The notes beneath the pieces are model-generated. The model ran no database searches. It saw nothing but the letters and a program-made list of their open reading frames with translations, and had not been told where the DNA came from. Positions 9,975 to 20,725 of a stretch of 64,000 nucleotides of DNA are shown piece after piece. The position numbers were made by a program, and so were the translations under genes. This stretch comes from Kitagawia praeruptora (lineage: Eukaryota; Streptophyta; Magnoliopsida; Apiales; Apiaceae). Location of the stretch: the NCBI GenBank assembly GCA_037693485.1, contig CM075348.1, positions 12,506,501 to 12,570,500 on the forward strand, read 5' to 3'. Position 1 is the stretch's first letter. Every line of letters starts with the position of its first letter.

Positions 9975-11416
9975 ACTCTTCTTCGGTTCTTCTTAGGGGC
10001 ATAGTCGGAGTCCTCGCTAGTTCGGGGATACTTGTCCCTAGCATCATACTCCAGGTCATCATACTCCTGGTCTTGCTTTCGCTTCTTGAAGTCGTTGTTA
10101 CCTCCTCCCTCACTTACTGTGGCTTCTTTCTTCATGCTATCTTCAGCTTTAATGTACTTGTCAGCCCTTCGTTGGAGCTCAGCCATGTTTTCAGGAGGAT
10201 GCTTCGCCAATGACCTTTTAAAGAATAGATCAGTGGTTCCGTGTTCCAGGGCTACCATGGCCACCTTATTCTCCAGATCAGTGATGTTCAAAGTCTCCTT
10301 GGTGAACCTCTTAAGGTAGTCTCTCAGATTTTCGTTCTTCCCTTGTACCACATACATAAGGGATGCAGAACTTTTCTCATGAACTCTCCCGCTAATGAAT
10401 TGGCTGACAAAAGCGGCGCTCAACTCCTTAAAAGAGCCAATCGAATTCGTAGGTAGGCGGCTATACCATCTTTGAGCCATGCCCGACAGGGTTTGAGGGA
10501 ACGCCCTACACTTCAAGGCGTCGCTTGCAGGCTGCAACAGCAGTGCATTTGAGAACGTCCTAACATGGTTTGCGGGATAACCCGTTCCATCATAAGCCTT
10601 AATTGTCGGCATCTTGAACTTCTTTGAGATACGAGCATTCATCACCTCCTCAGTAAACGGGGGTGTGGGATCATCAGGATCCCCAAGTGGCATCAGATCC
10701 TTGGGGTTGCTCTTGGGGGTTTCCACCCTTGTTGTTTTTCCAGTTGGGGCATCAGCCCTTCTTTGCCTTCTTGAAGGCCTTTCCAAATCTATAAAGGGAA
10801 TCGGTCCTGATGTTGGAGGAGGTTGAGTCTGATTTGACCTAGCTTGTTCTCTTGCCATATCTTCCTTTAATCTTAAAATCTCGGCTTCATAAGCCTTGAT
10901 TCTTTCCGCAGTTGTAGACGGGGGTCCATCATAGACAGTTTGATGACTCCTCCGGGGTTCTCTGCTAGCACGTCGCCTTCTTGGGGCTTCATCACGATCA
11001 ACATCAGTTGATGAATCGTCAGTATAGGGGCCAGAGTAATCAAGATACACTCGATCTCGGATCTGCAAGGCATGACCACTGGGTCCAGGAGGGTAGTTAG
11101 GCAGGCCATACATCGGGTTAGTACTCACGGGGAGATCCGTAGTATGGATCTGTACCCCTGGTGGTGGGTAACTGGGATCAACTAGAGGAGAGACCAGCGT
11201 CTGGAGGGAGCTGGTTCCTTGACCTGGGTGAACGACCATAGGTAACGTTCTCTCGACATGGGGATTCGTCCCTGGAGGTTGAGAAACCTGAGTTTGAGTG
11301 ATCGCCCCTGTGGTTGGGGGTACTTGTTCAGTGACAGGCGGAGCAGAGCTTAGAGGTAGAGCCTCGGTAGCGATTGGCTCGGTAGTGCTTGGTGCTGTTC
11401 TTCGTGTTTGAACCAT
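9941..11416 (-). CDS. Gypsy gag N-terminal polyprotein
   Basis: A 491-codon open frame starting 20 bases inside the primer site, beginning MVQTRRTAPSTTE. It has a Pro/Ser/Thr-rich first third and an Arg-rich central part. A retrotransposon gag domain follows around residues 290-390, with RWYSRLP and FVSQFISGR typical of the family. It forms the virus-like particle shell in related elements. The frame diverts near 9960 and loses the zinc-binding end, so the product would be truncated. Confidence 0.85.
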   Translation of the reverse strand: MVQTRRTAPSTTEPIATEALPLSSAPPVTEQVPPTTGAITQTQVSQPPGTNPHVERTLPMVVHPGQGTSSLQTLVSPLVDPSYPPPGVQIHTTDLPVSTNPMYGLPNYPPGPSGHALQIRDRVYLDYSGPYTDDSSTDVDRDEAPRRRRASREPRRSHQTVYDGPPSTTAERIKAYEAEILRLKEDMAREQARSNQTQPPPTSGPIPFIDLERPSRRQRRADAPTGKTTRVETPKSNPKDLMPLGDPDDPTPPFTEEVMNARISKKFKMPTIKAYDGTGYPANHVRTFSNALLLQPASDALKCRAFPQTLSGMAQRWYSRLPTNSIGSFKELSAAFVSQFISGRVHEKSSASLMYVVQGKNENLRDYLKRFTKETLNITDLENKVAMVALEHGTTDLFFKRSLAKHPPENMAELQRRADKYIKAEDSMKKEATVSEGGGNNDFKKRKQDQEYDDLEYDARDKYPRTSEDSDYAPKKNRRRVWDQDSTTMQD

Positions 11417-11430
11417 GGTTGATGTCTTTG

Positions 11431-11449
11431 TCCCACAGACGGCGCCAAA
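11431..11449 (-). other. Gypsy primer binding site
   Basis: On the minus strand, TTTGGCGCCGTCTGTGGGA follows the 5' LTR directly. Its first part, TGGCGCCGT, matches the complement of the 3' end of plant Asp-tRNA; the rest departs from it. Position and start are as expected for gypsy elements. Confidence 0.75.
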
Positions 11450-11946
11450 TGTTGTGGAATAAAAACTAGGTTATGATTATGACGGCTAGGGTTTGTGAGC
11501 TTCAAGCTTTAATGGCTGCTTCTGCGTTCGAGACTAAACGGTCCTCACAGAATGCCTACGTATCTCTGTATTAGAGAATCAAGCCAAGAAAACGTAGTTC
11601 TGAGAATGAGGGGTCAGACCCTTTATATAGGCTGAGAAGCCTAGGAATTATGGTAGGAGTAGGTGACTTGGTGGGCAAGCCACCGCCTTGAGGAAGGTTC
11701 TAGACCCCTTCCTTGTAGGAGTCAGTTTCCATGTTGGAATATGTATCTTGGAGGCTAAGTCAGGCAAGAGTAATATCCTTGTTTGACTCTTATTTGCTGA
11801 GCTGTTTATTACCCCTAATATTAATTACGAAATTAATATTATAGTTAGGGTTTGGGCCCATCTGGTGGGCCCCACGTTTGGACCATTCTAGGTCTAATAA
11901 ATGCCACATTAAATGTGTCTTTAGGGCTTACTTTCAGCCCATATCA
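11450..11946 (-). repeat. Gypsy 5' LTR
   Basis: 497 bp, identical to 3276-3772, ending CCCATATCA just before the target duplication CATAA at 11947-11951. The identity implies very recent insertion. Confidence 0.97.
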
Positions 11947-11951
11947 CATAA

Positions 11952-12207
11952 ATATGAGTTGTTGATGTCAAAACATATAACAATACAATCAGAATAGAAT
12001 TTATGAATTCAAAAATCATGAAGTTAAGTACCTCCCTCTTCAGATATAGACATAGTATCCAGTACTTAGAAGAAAGAATTCAACTATTTGATGCTTCTTT
12101 TCCTTTACCACTTCCCTGATAAGATTCACCTCTATCATCCTTAGTTCTTCTTTTATCTCTCCCAATCTGCTTATCTCCTCCCCCAGTCTGTTGCCTTTGA
12201 ACTGTTT
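11952..12207 (-). other. Copia-A sequence between extra ORF and gypsy insertion
   Basis: Short non-coding 3' region of Copia-A on the minus strand, following the extra ORF and interrupted by the gypsy element. No motif stands out. Confidence 0.6.
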
Positions 12208-15200
12208 TTATCTCCCCCTTTTGACATCAGCAACATTAAGTCCAAGAGATTCAGTAACAGAACAAATGAGATTCATCAGAACTACTTGATTTTCCATAAT
12301 AGTGACTTGGTTATCTTCAAGTGTTTGAAGTCTTGATTTAATTTCAACTTGAGATTTCTGAATGTCTTGAAAAACATCAGAATTGACTTCAATGTTGGAA
12401 GTGTTTGGAATATCTTCAAATTCAAGTCTTGTAGAAGAAGTTGCCTGTGTAGAATGATATTCAAGTAATAAAACTCGATTAGAGTTACAAACATCTTCAT
12501 CTTTCTGATCTGAAGCTTCAATATGATCATCTTGTCCTTCACCAGTATTCTGTGTACTAACATCTACAAATCCTGACTCCTTAGATTGATCAGATACTGT
12601 TGATGTCTCAATTCTGACTGATATTGGTAGTACAAACAAAGGAATACTAGGATCATTAGGAATATCTTCTGGTAATCTTCTGGTACTGGTGGTGTAGAAG
12701 TTTGTCTTAGCCTTTCACCTCTTCTGTTTATAATTCCTGCAAGCCTTTCTTTTTGCTTCTGAGCTTTAACTTCTAGCTTTGCATTGTGCTTTGCTAAGTC
12801 ATTCTTCTCATACATCTTAATAAAAGAATAAGTACCAGCATCCATACCAAGATTGTCAGACCAAGATTCAGGAAAAACCTGATCCCAGAAATCAAACGAT
12901 GGTGGTTTCCTAATTTTCTCTCCCTCACTATGGAGTTGATCATCCATACCCTCATTCTCACTTTGACTATCTAAAGTCAACACTCTTTCTACCTCTCCTT
13001 TTGCCTGGTCAGGAGCCAGCCTCTCTGATTATAGATCAATATCCATCTTTTCAAGTGTATCACTCAAATTTGGATAAGTGCTCTCATGACCTACAGAAAA
13101 ATAGAGTTTAGAAGAATTTTTTATACCTAAACTCACATGGAGAGAGGGTTCCTCATTTGGCAAGGGGCTTGAGGTTTTCTCCAAGGAGTGAGCTGCTATA
13201 GTCTCTGAACCCTCACAAACATCTTCTTTCCTTCCAGAGACTACAGGCTCCAGTATACCACTTTCAGGTTCTCTACTAGAATCTGATGTCTTCAGTAATA
13301 CTTCATTAGACACCATAGTTAGTATGTCACCGTCTTTAAGTGTTGTTTGCTGAGACTCACCCTCAAGGTGGATAGACTCTGACTGACAATGTTTGTTTGA
13401 TCTTCAAGAAAATCAGTCAAAGTTATTCCTCCCATATCATAGGGTTTTTCACTTGCAATTTCAGTCATCACAGAAGACCTTTCAACATCAGCTATCACAG
13501 CTCCTGAGTCATCCAACCTCTGACTAGATGGTTCTTGTGTTGCAATGACTGTGATCTGATCTTTCCTACTATCCACCACTGGTGCAATAGTATCTTCTGT
13601 TGACTGCATTCCTCTACCTACTTCCTCCAGTTGCTCACCTTGAGCTGAAGCATCTTAAATAATGACATCCTTGTCAAATAAATATGCATGAAGTGATTGA
13701 AGTGCAACATGCTTCGAGAGTCCAAATTTCTTGATTAATTGTCTTCTGACAGATACATAGAAATACATCTTCATTAAGTCAAGTCTTTGATGTAGAAGTC
13801 CATACTCTTCTGGAAATAAAAGTTTTGGTACTCTTTCAACCAGAAAATCTAGAACAGGCTTGGATAGCTTCACTTTGATAGAAATAACTCCCATAGCCAG
13901 TTTGTATGATAATGTAGTTTCCCATAAAGAATCAATATCCAGATCTCTATAGGCATTTGCTGACTTGATTGTAGCTTCATTTGAAGAGACCTGCATGATA
14001 TTAGTTGGACTAGACTCTGTGTGTGTAGGTGACAAATGAATCTTCCTCCTTGTTCTCCTAGTATAGTGAGCAAAAGATTTATCCTGAGAAGACTCAAGAG
14101 GTGTAGACACAGAAATGATCTTGGGATTAGATCATTTTTCAATAGACACGGTCTTTTGAGAGACAGTATACAGTAACTGTTTTCCCTTTTTAAGTACTAC
14201 AGCCTTTTGAGAGACTGCAGCCTGGCTGTGACTAGGTGCTTCATCTCTTTGTCCTAGCTTAGAAAGTTGAATTGCGACCTTCAATTCTTCTCTCTCAGCA
14301 AGAGATATATTATCATCATCTTCACTAGAATTACTACTACTTGACATAACAAATCTTCTCTTCCTTACAACTGATGTCTTTTGAGAAACACCAGAGGTTG
14401 GTTTCTTTGAAACAATAGGCTGTGAATTAAAACTTTGTTCTTGAATTGTTTTAGAGACTATATTGTTTTGGGCTACTTGGGTAGACACAGGTGGGTTCTC
14501 CTCCAAATGAGATTCCTGAGCCATTTCACCACAAAAGAAAGAAGAATTGTAGAGAGTAGGAAGATGAGTTTTAAGAATTACCTGAACATGATGTGGATAA
14601 TGAATTGCAGGTATTTCATCTAGATTCTTTTCATTGTCCTTCTTTGTAATGTCAGAGAAAATTCTCTCTTGCTGTACATAAGAAGAAACACAATGTTCTC
14701 TACCAAATCTAGCTTCAACATCAGGAATAAAATGGTTAATAAACATTTGCATAAATATATGATGATAAACTATTTTCCTGTTTTGATCTCTTGACCCAAG
14801 TTTAATACACATCTGACTTAAGATAATGTGACCAATGTTAATTACTCTATCATAAAGCAAACTGTAAGCAATATATGAAGTAACAGAAGTAATTTGCTGA
14901 AAAGAACTACATTTGCCAGTAAAACATTTAGCAATTTGATCAAAGAAGAAAGACCATTCCTTCCTAAGAAAATACCTATTTAACTGGCTCATGTTGTCTA
15001 GAGGTCCACTATAACCTAATGCAGACAACATAGTTCTTACATCATCATCAGATGGTTCACTTGCATAATTATCAGTAACAGGTAAGCGAAGTACTGAATT
15101 AACAACCGATTCAGTAATGTCATAAGTATCTTGTCCTAAGTGTAAAACAATCTTACCTGATTGACTCTGAATAGAATCAATTACCTCAGCATTCTCCCAA

Positions 15201-15346
15201 GCTTGTGAAACAGCAGCTTGATTTATTTCTGGAGATGCTGACAATGCATAATGCAAAGGTCCTTTCACTAAAAAGTCCATAATCGGATGAAAATCAGATG
15301 ACACCCCTTCCTTGTTGGTGATAGCTGCTACATGATTGTTAGTCAT
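12208..15346 (-). pseudogene. Copia-A extra ORF downstream of pol (env-position ORF), broken
   Basis: Six consecutive minus-strand open pieces (15346-14132, 14110-13655, 13609-13319, 13316-13029, 12983-12564, 12639-12208) form one former reading frame of about 1000 codons. The N-terminal ~250 residues look globular (start MTNNHVAAITNKEG); the rest is Ser/Gln-rich and low in order. Breaks are in-frame stops (near 14130, 13655, 13029) and two 1-bp frame changes (near 13380 and 12670). SIRE-lineage elements carry an additional ORF in this place, sometimes called envelope-like. I see no clear signal peptide or fusion peptide, and the function is unknown. Confidence 0.7.
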
Positions 15347-15846
15347 AAAATCAAAGTCACCAAACTTGAGCTACTGATTTAGGTAGACTTCTTTGAGCTG
15401 CCATTTTTTGATCTGAAATGAACTTGAGAAATCTTGAAATTGATTAGCAATTTTGAGAACTTGAATGAATGTTTTTGCCTTAGGAAATATGAATTAGAAG
15501 TTAGCAATAAACAATCAGAGTCTCAAAATAAAGATATATTCAAAAATTCTTCAGACCCACTAACCCACGTTGACACGTAGGTTGACAGGTGTCAGTCCCT
15601 GAAAAATACAGTTTACCCACAATTTTTGGAAAATAAAATCCAAAATTGATTTTCATGAAATAAATCAGGGTAAAATCAAAATTAAAATCAATACTGATCA
15701 GCTTCATTTTCTGATGTGATCTTTTTCACCAAGATAATCACAACTCTGAATGTGATTAAAAATAATAAAAATAATCATCAATCCTGATGAAATCACTTTC
15801 ATTTTCCTGATCACTTTCATCCTTATTCCAAAGATTAAATGGAGTT

Positions 15847-16028
15847 CCACGTGGCAATTTTAGAATTTAACCTGAAAAGAACATTAATAATCTAAACAAA
15901 AAAAATATTGTTAGATTGTCAAAAATATCTTGGAAATATGAAAGAACCAGTCATACGCATAGATATATATGCCGATACATTAAATATTTAAAATGACTGT
16001 TCAGCTTCTCACTCTTTCCTTTATAAAC
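15847..16028 (+). promoter_or_regulatory. Candidate promoter for the antisense small gene
   Basis: A perfect G-box core, CCACGTGG (15847-15854), lies upstream of a TATA-like TTATAAAC at 16021-16028. The A/C-rich leader that follows leads to ATG at 16106. TTGAC-type words occur near 15569-15592. The arrangement resembles an ordinary plant promoter pointing opposite to the element. Activity is inferred only. Confidence 0.45.
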
Positions 16029-16105
16029 CCTCGATGTTTTTCGCCTTTCTTAACTCCAAAAGCACACAAAACCTCTTTCTAAAAACAAAGCTTCCATAAA
16101 ACACA

Positions 16106-16402
16106 ATGACCTTCAACCCAATCTTTCGATTTCTCACAGATGATGAACACCAAAGATTCAATATTCGTCTCTTTGAAGAGATGACTTTTCTCATCGTTTT
16201 AGACATGGTTGGAGTAGATCCATATAATGTCCAGAACCTTCTCTTAGAACATCCATCTGTTGGATACAATCACCCTCTGACCTCCTCAAAACTTGAGGAT
16301 AAAGAATTTGGCCGAGAGTCTGAGGTTGATCTTGATGGAGATGCTATACATTCAAGTCAGCTACTCTCATTCAAGTCGCCCAGACAAGGAATCCAGGAGT
16401 AA
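16106..16402 (+). CDS. Small antisense ORF inside Copia-A, unknown function
   Basis: A 98-codon frame on the strand opposite to the retrotransposon genes, starting MTFNPIFRFLTDDEH and ending QGIQE. The start context ACACAATGAC is close to plant preference. A TATA-like box lies about 80 bp upstream, giving a leader of plausible length, and an AT-rich stretch with AATGAAAATAC follows at about 16555. The product would be small and acidic, with an N-terminal hydrophobic-aromatic part and a polar C-terminus. I recognise no domain, membrane span or signal. It has no stop, in contrast to the decayed genes beside it. It may be an accessory antisense gene of this element family, or chance. Confidence 0.45.
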   Translation: MTFNPIFRFLTDDEHQRFNIRLFEEMTFLIVLDMVGVDPYNVQNLLLEHPSVGYNHPLTSSKLEDKEFGRESEVDLDGDAIHSSQLLSFKSPRQGIQE

Positions 16403-16937
16403 TCATCAAAGTGACTCTTGAGATGCTCCTTGTCCTGAAGTAGATCTTTGAAGACTAAGAACAGCAACAACTTTAGACAAGAATAGGATTATCAGTAGAA
16501 ATTAGACAAAAAGATATTTGTATTTCATTTCCATGTATGTAATGCTTTCAATTAATGAAAATACAATTTCTTATTATCTACTTGTCTGTTGTTGCCTGTT
16601 TATCGAATGATATGACTAATGGTATAAATTATCAGCATGCACATATTAAAACTTGCTGGCGTAGACTTAACAAAACTCAGAATTAGATTACTGCACAAAG
16701 TAAACGTCAGGATCTGAAACAATTTTCACAATCCTGATACTGACACAATACTGATGATGTCAGCATCCTGATAACAATTCTAATCCTAATGATTATTAAC
16801 AAGTCTATCATACTGAAATTTATCAAGGCAAAGTTTTATAACTAAAGCATTTAACAATCAAATATAGATCCTGACAAGAATATCAAGTCTATAAACTGAA
16901 AACAACATACCTTGCTACTTTTGCAGATGTTAAAGAT

Positions 16938-17204
16938 CTAGAAATTTAACATTCCTAACTCACTTACTAATCTATTGAATGTAGTCTCATCAAGTGGTTT
17001 AGTTAGAATATCTGCAAGCTGTTTGTCAGTAGAAACAAAATGAAGTTCCATAGTACCATTCTCAATATGTTCTCTAATAAAATGATACCTGACATCAATG
17101 TGCTTAGTCCTTGAATGTTGAACTGGATTTTCTGCAATTTTGATAGCACTAGTATTATCACAAAACATAGGAATATTACTAAGTGTCATACCATAATCCA
17201 TCAA
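16938..17204 (-). pseudogene. Copia-A RNase H C-terminal part
   Basis: Minus-strand frame with MFCDNTSAIKIAENPVQH and TKHIDVRYHFIREHI, typical of the copia RNase H end, then LADILTKPL near the C-terminus. It is cut off from the rest of pol by the TAG at 17226-17228, and its apparent Met start is an internal residue. Confidence 0.88.
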
Positions 17205-17225
17205 CTGATTTCTTATCCAAAGGAG

Positions 17226-19325
17226 CTATGCACAACAACTGCTTGCTGCTATGTACTCAGCTTCTGCAGTTGAGGTTGAGACAGATTGTTGCTTCTTGCT
17301 TGCCCAAGAAATCAATCTGTTTCCCAAGAATTGACATGTACCTGTAGTGCTTTTCCTGTCTATTTTACACCCTGCATAATCAGAGTCTGAATAGCAAATT
17401 AGGGAGAAGTCAGATTCTCTAGGATACCACAAACCAAGATTTGGAGTTCCTTTGAGATATCTAAAAATTCTCTTCACAGCAATTAAATGAGATTCCTTAG
17501 GATCACTTTGGAATCTAGCACATAAACAGGTAGAAAACATTATATCTGGTCTACTTACAGTTAAATATAACAATGAGCCTATCATGCCTCTATAACTAGT
17601 GTTATTCACACTCTTTCCCTTAGGATCAGAGTCTAGTTTAGTGGCTGTTGCCATGGGTGTTTTTGCAACTGCACAGTCTTGAAAGTCAAATCTTCTTAAA
17701 AGATCTTTGATATACTTTGACTGATTAATGAAAATACCAGTCTCAATCTGTCTGACCTGCAAGCCTAAGAAATAATTTAATTCACCCATCATGCTCATCT
17801 GATACTTAGACTGCATAAGCTTGCTAAACTTAGCACACAACTTTTCATTAGTAGAGCCAAATATGATATCATCAACATAAACTTGAACTAAAAGCAATTC
17901 ACCTTTTATCTTTCTAAAGAATAGAGTTTTATCAATTATACCTCTTGTGAAGCCATTTTCAAGAAGAAATTTAGACAAAGTCTCATACCATGCTCTTGGT
18001 GCCTGCTTTAGTCCATAGAGTGCCTTGTCAAGTTTGTAGACATGATTTGGAAATTTTGGATCAACAAATCCAGGTGGCTGCTCCACATACACTTCCTCAT
18101 CAAGCTTGCCATTTAGAAAAGCACTCTTTACATCCATCTGGTATACCTTGAATTTTGAATGAGCTGCAAATGCAAGAAACATCCTGATTGCTTCCAATCT
18201 TGCTACAGGTGCAAAGGTCTCATCATAATCAATGCCTTCTTCCTGAGAGTAACCCTTGGCCACCAGTCTTGCTTTGTTTCTTACAATCATACCAGATTCA
18301 TCCAGCTTGTTTCTGAAAACCCATCTTGCACCAACAATTGATCTGTCTTTGGGTCTTGGTACCAGTTTCCAGACTTTGTTTCCTTCAAACTCATTTAATT
18401 CTTCATGCATTGCAATTACCCAATCAGGATCTTGTAAGGCTTCTTCAACCTTCTTAGGTTCATTCTTTGAGAGAAAGCAACTATACAAGCATTCATTTTG
18501 AAATGATCTTCTAGTTCGAACACCACTATTTGGATCACCAATAATCAAATCTTCAGTATGATCCTTTGTCCATTTTCTAACAGGTGGTAGATTACCTCTG
18601 CTAGATTCTCCCCCTAAGTTAGTGGTATCTCTTGTAGAAGAAATCTCTCTGCCTTCAATAGCTCCCCCTTGATCAGTAGAATCAGTAGATTCCATACCGC
18701 TGCTAGTTACTGATCTTTCCTCAGTAGACTCTGAAAGATCAGTTCCTGATGGAGTAGACTCTGAATAGCTAGTCTGCTCCTGATGATCACTGTGTTCTCC
18801 TTGATTTATTTGCTCCCCCTCAACAGTAGCACTCCTTTGAGAAGCAATAGAAATTCCTTCTGGAGAACCTTCATCATCACTGGAGAGTATCTCAGAATTC
18901 TTCAGATTTTCAAATTCCAATTTGTCATGGCTTTCATCAGTTTGCAGAATTCTAAATTTCTTGTCATCAAATGCAACATGAATTGATTCCATAACAATGT
19001 GAGTTCTGAGATTATAAACTTTGAAGGCCTTAGATGCTGAATATCCTAGAAAGATTGCTTCATCCGATTTGGCTTCAAATTTTCCAAGTTGTTCTGGATG
19101 AACTTTTAGGACATAGCATTTGCATCCAAAGATGTGAAAGTATTTCACACTTGGTTTCTTTCCTTTGATCATCTCATAGGGAATCTTTCCATGACTATTT
19201 ACCAAGGTACAATTTTGAATGAAACATGCAGTGTTAATAGCTTCTACCCAAAAATAGGTTGGAAGTTTTGCATCTGCAAGCATGGTTCTTGCTGCCTCTA
19301 TGAGAGTCCTATTCTTTCTTTCCAC
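17226..19325 (-). pseudogene. Copia-A integrase end, reverse transcriptase and RNase H start
   Basis: A 699-codon open frame. It starts with the integrase C-terminal part (MERKNRTLIEAARTML) and passes a Ser/Glu-rich linker. Then come the copia RT blocks: NKVWKLVPRP, VYQMDVKSAFLNG, YGLKQAPRAWY and the catalytic VYVDDIIFGS. RNase H begins with YSDSDYAGC and ends in a TAG stop at 17226 where family members have Gln. The catalytic residues of RT look intact. It is one fragment of a single gag-pol polyprotein. Confidence 0.92.
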
Positions 19326-20207
19326 TACACCATTTTACTGAGGTGTACCAGGTGCAGAAAACTGTTGAGTGATTCCATTGTCTGCACAAAAATCCTCCGT
19401 TGTAGAATTCTTGAATTCTGTACCATTGTCACTCCTAAGTACTTTGACTTTGTACTCAGAGTTATTCTGAATAATCTTGACAAGTTCAATGATTTGCTGA
19501 GGAGCTTCATCCTTCTTGTGTAGAAAGAACACTCATGTGAACCTTGTGAAATCATCCACTATCACTAGAGCATATCTTTTCTTGCTGATAGACATAATGT
19601 TTACTGGACCAAACAGATCAAGATGTAGCATGTGAAATGGTTCTGTAATTGAATTTGCAGTCTTGCTCTTGAAAGTGGTTCTTCTATGTTTTCCAAGCTG
19701 ACAGGCATCACAAAGTCCATCTTGCACAAAATTTGCCTGAGGTAGGCCTCTCACTAAATTGTGCTTAACAAGTTGATTAAGCTTCTTGAAGTTGAGATGT
19801 GAGAGTTTCTTGTGCCAATTCCAGCTTTTATCACTTGTTGCTTTGCTGTAGAGACATCTAACAATTCCTTTAGATGTATCACTTAAGTTGGCTTCATATA
19901 TGTTACCATGTCTTTGACCAGTTAGAACAATGTCTCCATTTTGCATATTCAAGATTTTGTATCCTTCTCTGTCAAAGATTGATTGATAACCTTTATCACC
20001 CAGTTGACTTATGCTTAAAAGAGTATGTTTCAAGCCTTCAACCAGTGCTACATTTTCTATGATGACATTCCCCAAAACAATTGAGCCATATCCCAGAGTT
20101 TCTCCGTTGTTGCCATCTCCAAAAGATATTACTGGGCCAGTTTTCCTCTTAAACTTTGTAAGCAGGGACTTCTTTCCAGTCATATGTCCAGAGCATCCAC
20201 TGTCCAA
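19326..20207 (-). pseudogene. Copia-A protease and integrase core, two stops
   Basis: The frame opens with the protease-type motif DSGCSGHMTG, then the pre-integrase zinc region (HKKLSHLN and CDACQLGKHRR). The integrase core follows (LDLFGPVN, VDDFTRF, RSDNGTEFK). It is interrupted by TGA at 19533-19535, where Trp is expected, and TAA at 19335-19337, where Gln is expected. Upstream, the junction with gag at 20208-20252 is frame-shifted. Confidence 0.9.
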
Positions 20208-20251
20208 GATAATTGAATGCTTTTTTCATGTGCCCTGCAAACAAAAAGTAA

Positions 20252-20719
20252 CTAGTTAGAATTTTTTAGGACCCAACTTTGATTGGATCCTTTCTTACTA
20301 GATTTTGAAACAACAGGCTTTGAAGATTTTGCTTTTACTTTACCTGTTGCAGAGTCAATCTTAGACTCTGATTTCACAAACTGTTTGTGACTAGGAGTTT
20401 CTGATTTCAAAGAATAATAGTCATAATACAGTTCATGATATTCTCTACACATGTAAATGGAATGAAGTAAACTACCACAATGATAACAAGCTTTTTGTGG
20501 TTGGTATTTAATTTTCTGAGTCTTGGGGAATCTGGACTCAGTTTTCCAAGAAGGTTTTTGATTGCAGTCTAGGGCCAAATGATTATGATTTCCACACTTA
20601 TAGCATTTTTTCCTAGGTGCATCAGGTACATTCTTGTAATTATTCTCTTTGTTAATACCTTCTTTTCCATTCCTATTTCTTTTGATCTTGCTAGACTCTG
20701 AAAGATCATCTAATCTCTA
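20252..20719 (-). pseudogene. Copia-A gag C-terminal segment
   Basis: Continuation of gag after two in-frame TAG stops (20726 and 20717). It shows two CCHC-like short zinc motifs (CYKCGNHNHLALDC and CYHCGSLLHSIYMC) and a Lys/Ser-rich tail. It ends before the protease at a TAG. Confidence 0.8.
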
Positions 20720-20725
20720 TTTCAA

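Larger units (their letters stand above)
3276..11946 (-). mobile_element. Ty3/gypsy Tat-type retrotransposon nested in Copia-A
   Basis: Two 497-bp LTRs (3276-3772 and 11450-11946) are identical in my base-by-base reading. They are flanked by the perfect 5-bp target duplication CATAA (3271-3275 and 11947-11951). Minus-strand order is gag, protease, RT, RNase H, a second archaeal-type RNase H, integrase, then a long 3' non-coding region with tandem repeats. The second RNase H marks the Tat clade. The coding region has several frameshifts and stops despite the pristine LTRs, so this copy was probably mobilised by another element's proteins. Confidence 0.95.
15347..16937. other. Copia-A spacer between RNase H and extra ORF
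   Basis: About 1.6 kb without minus-strand coding content. It holds a plus-strand promoter-like region and small ORF (listed separately). It also has TCAGGAT-type motifs at about 16690-16890, including CGTCAGGATCTGA at 16705. Confidence 0.7.

Noticed and set aside
9463..10319. Several 70-145-codon plus-strand ORFs in the gypsy gag/protease region
   Set aside because: They are opposite-strand shadows of gag and protease frames.
20208..20260. Possible intron acceptor (TTTGTTTGCAG) before the Copia-A protease
   Set aside because: It could explain the frame change, but no matching donor is evident and the element is otherwise decayed.
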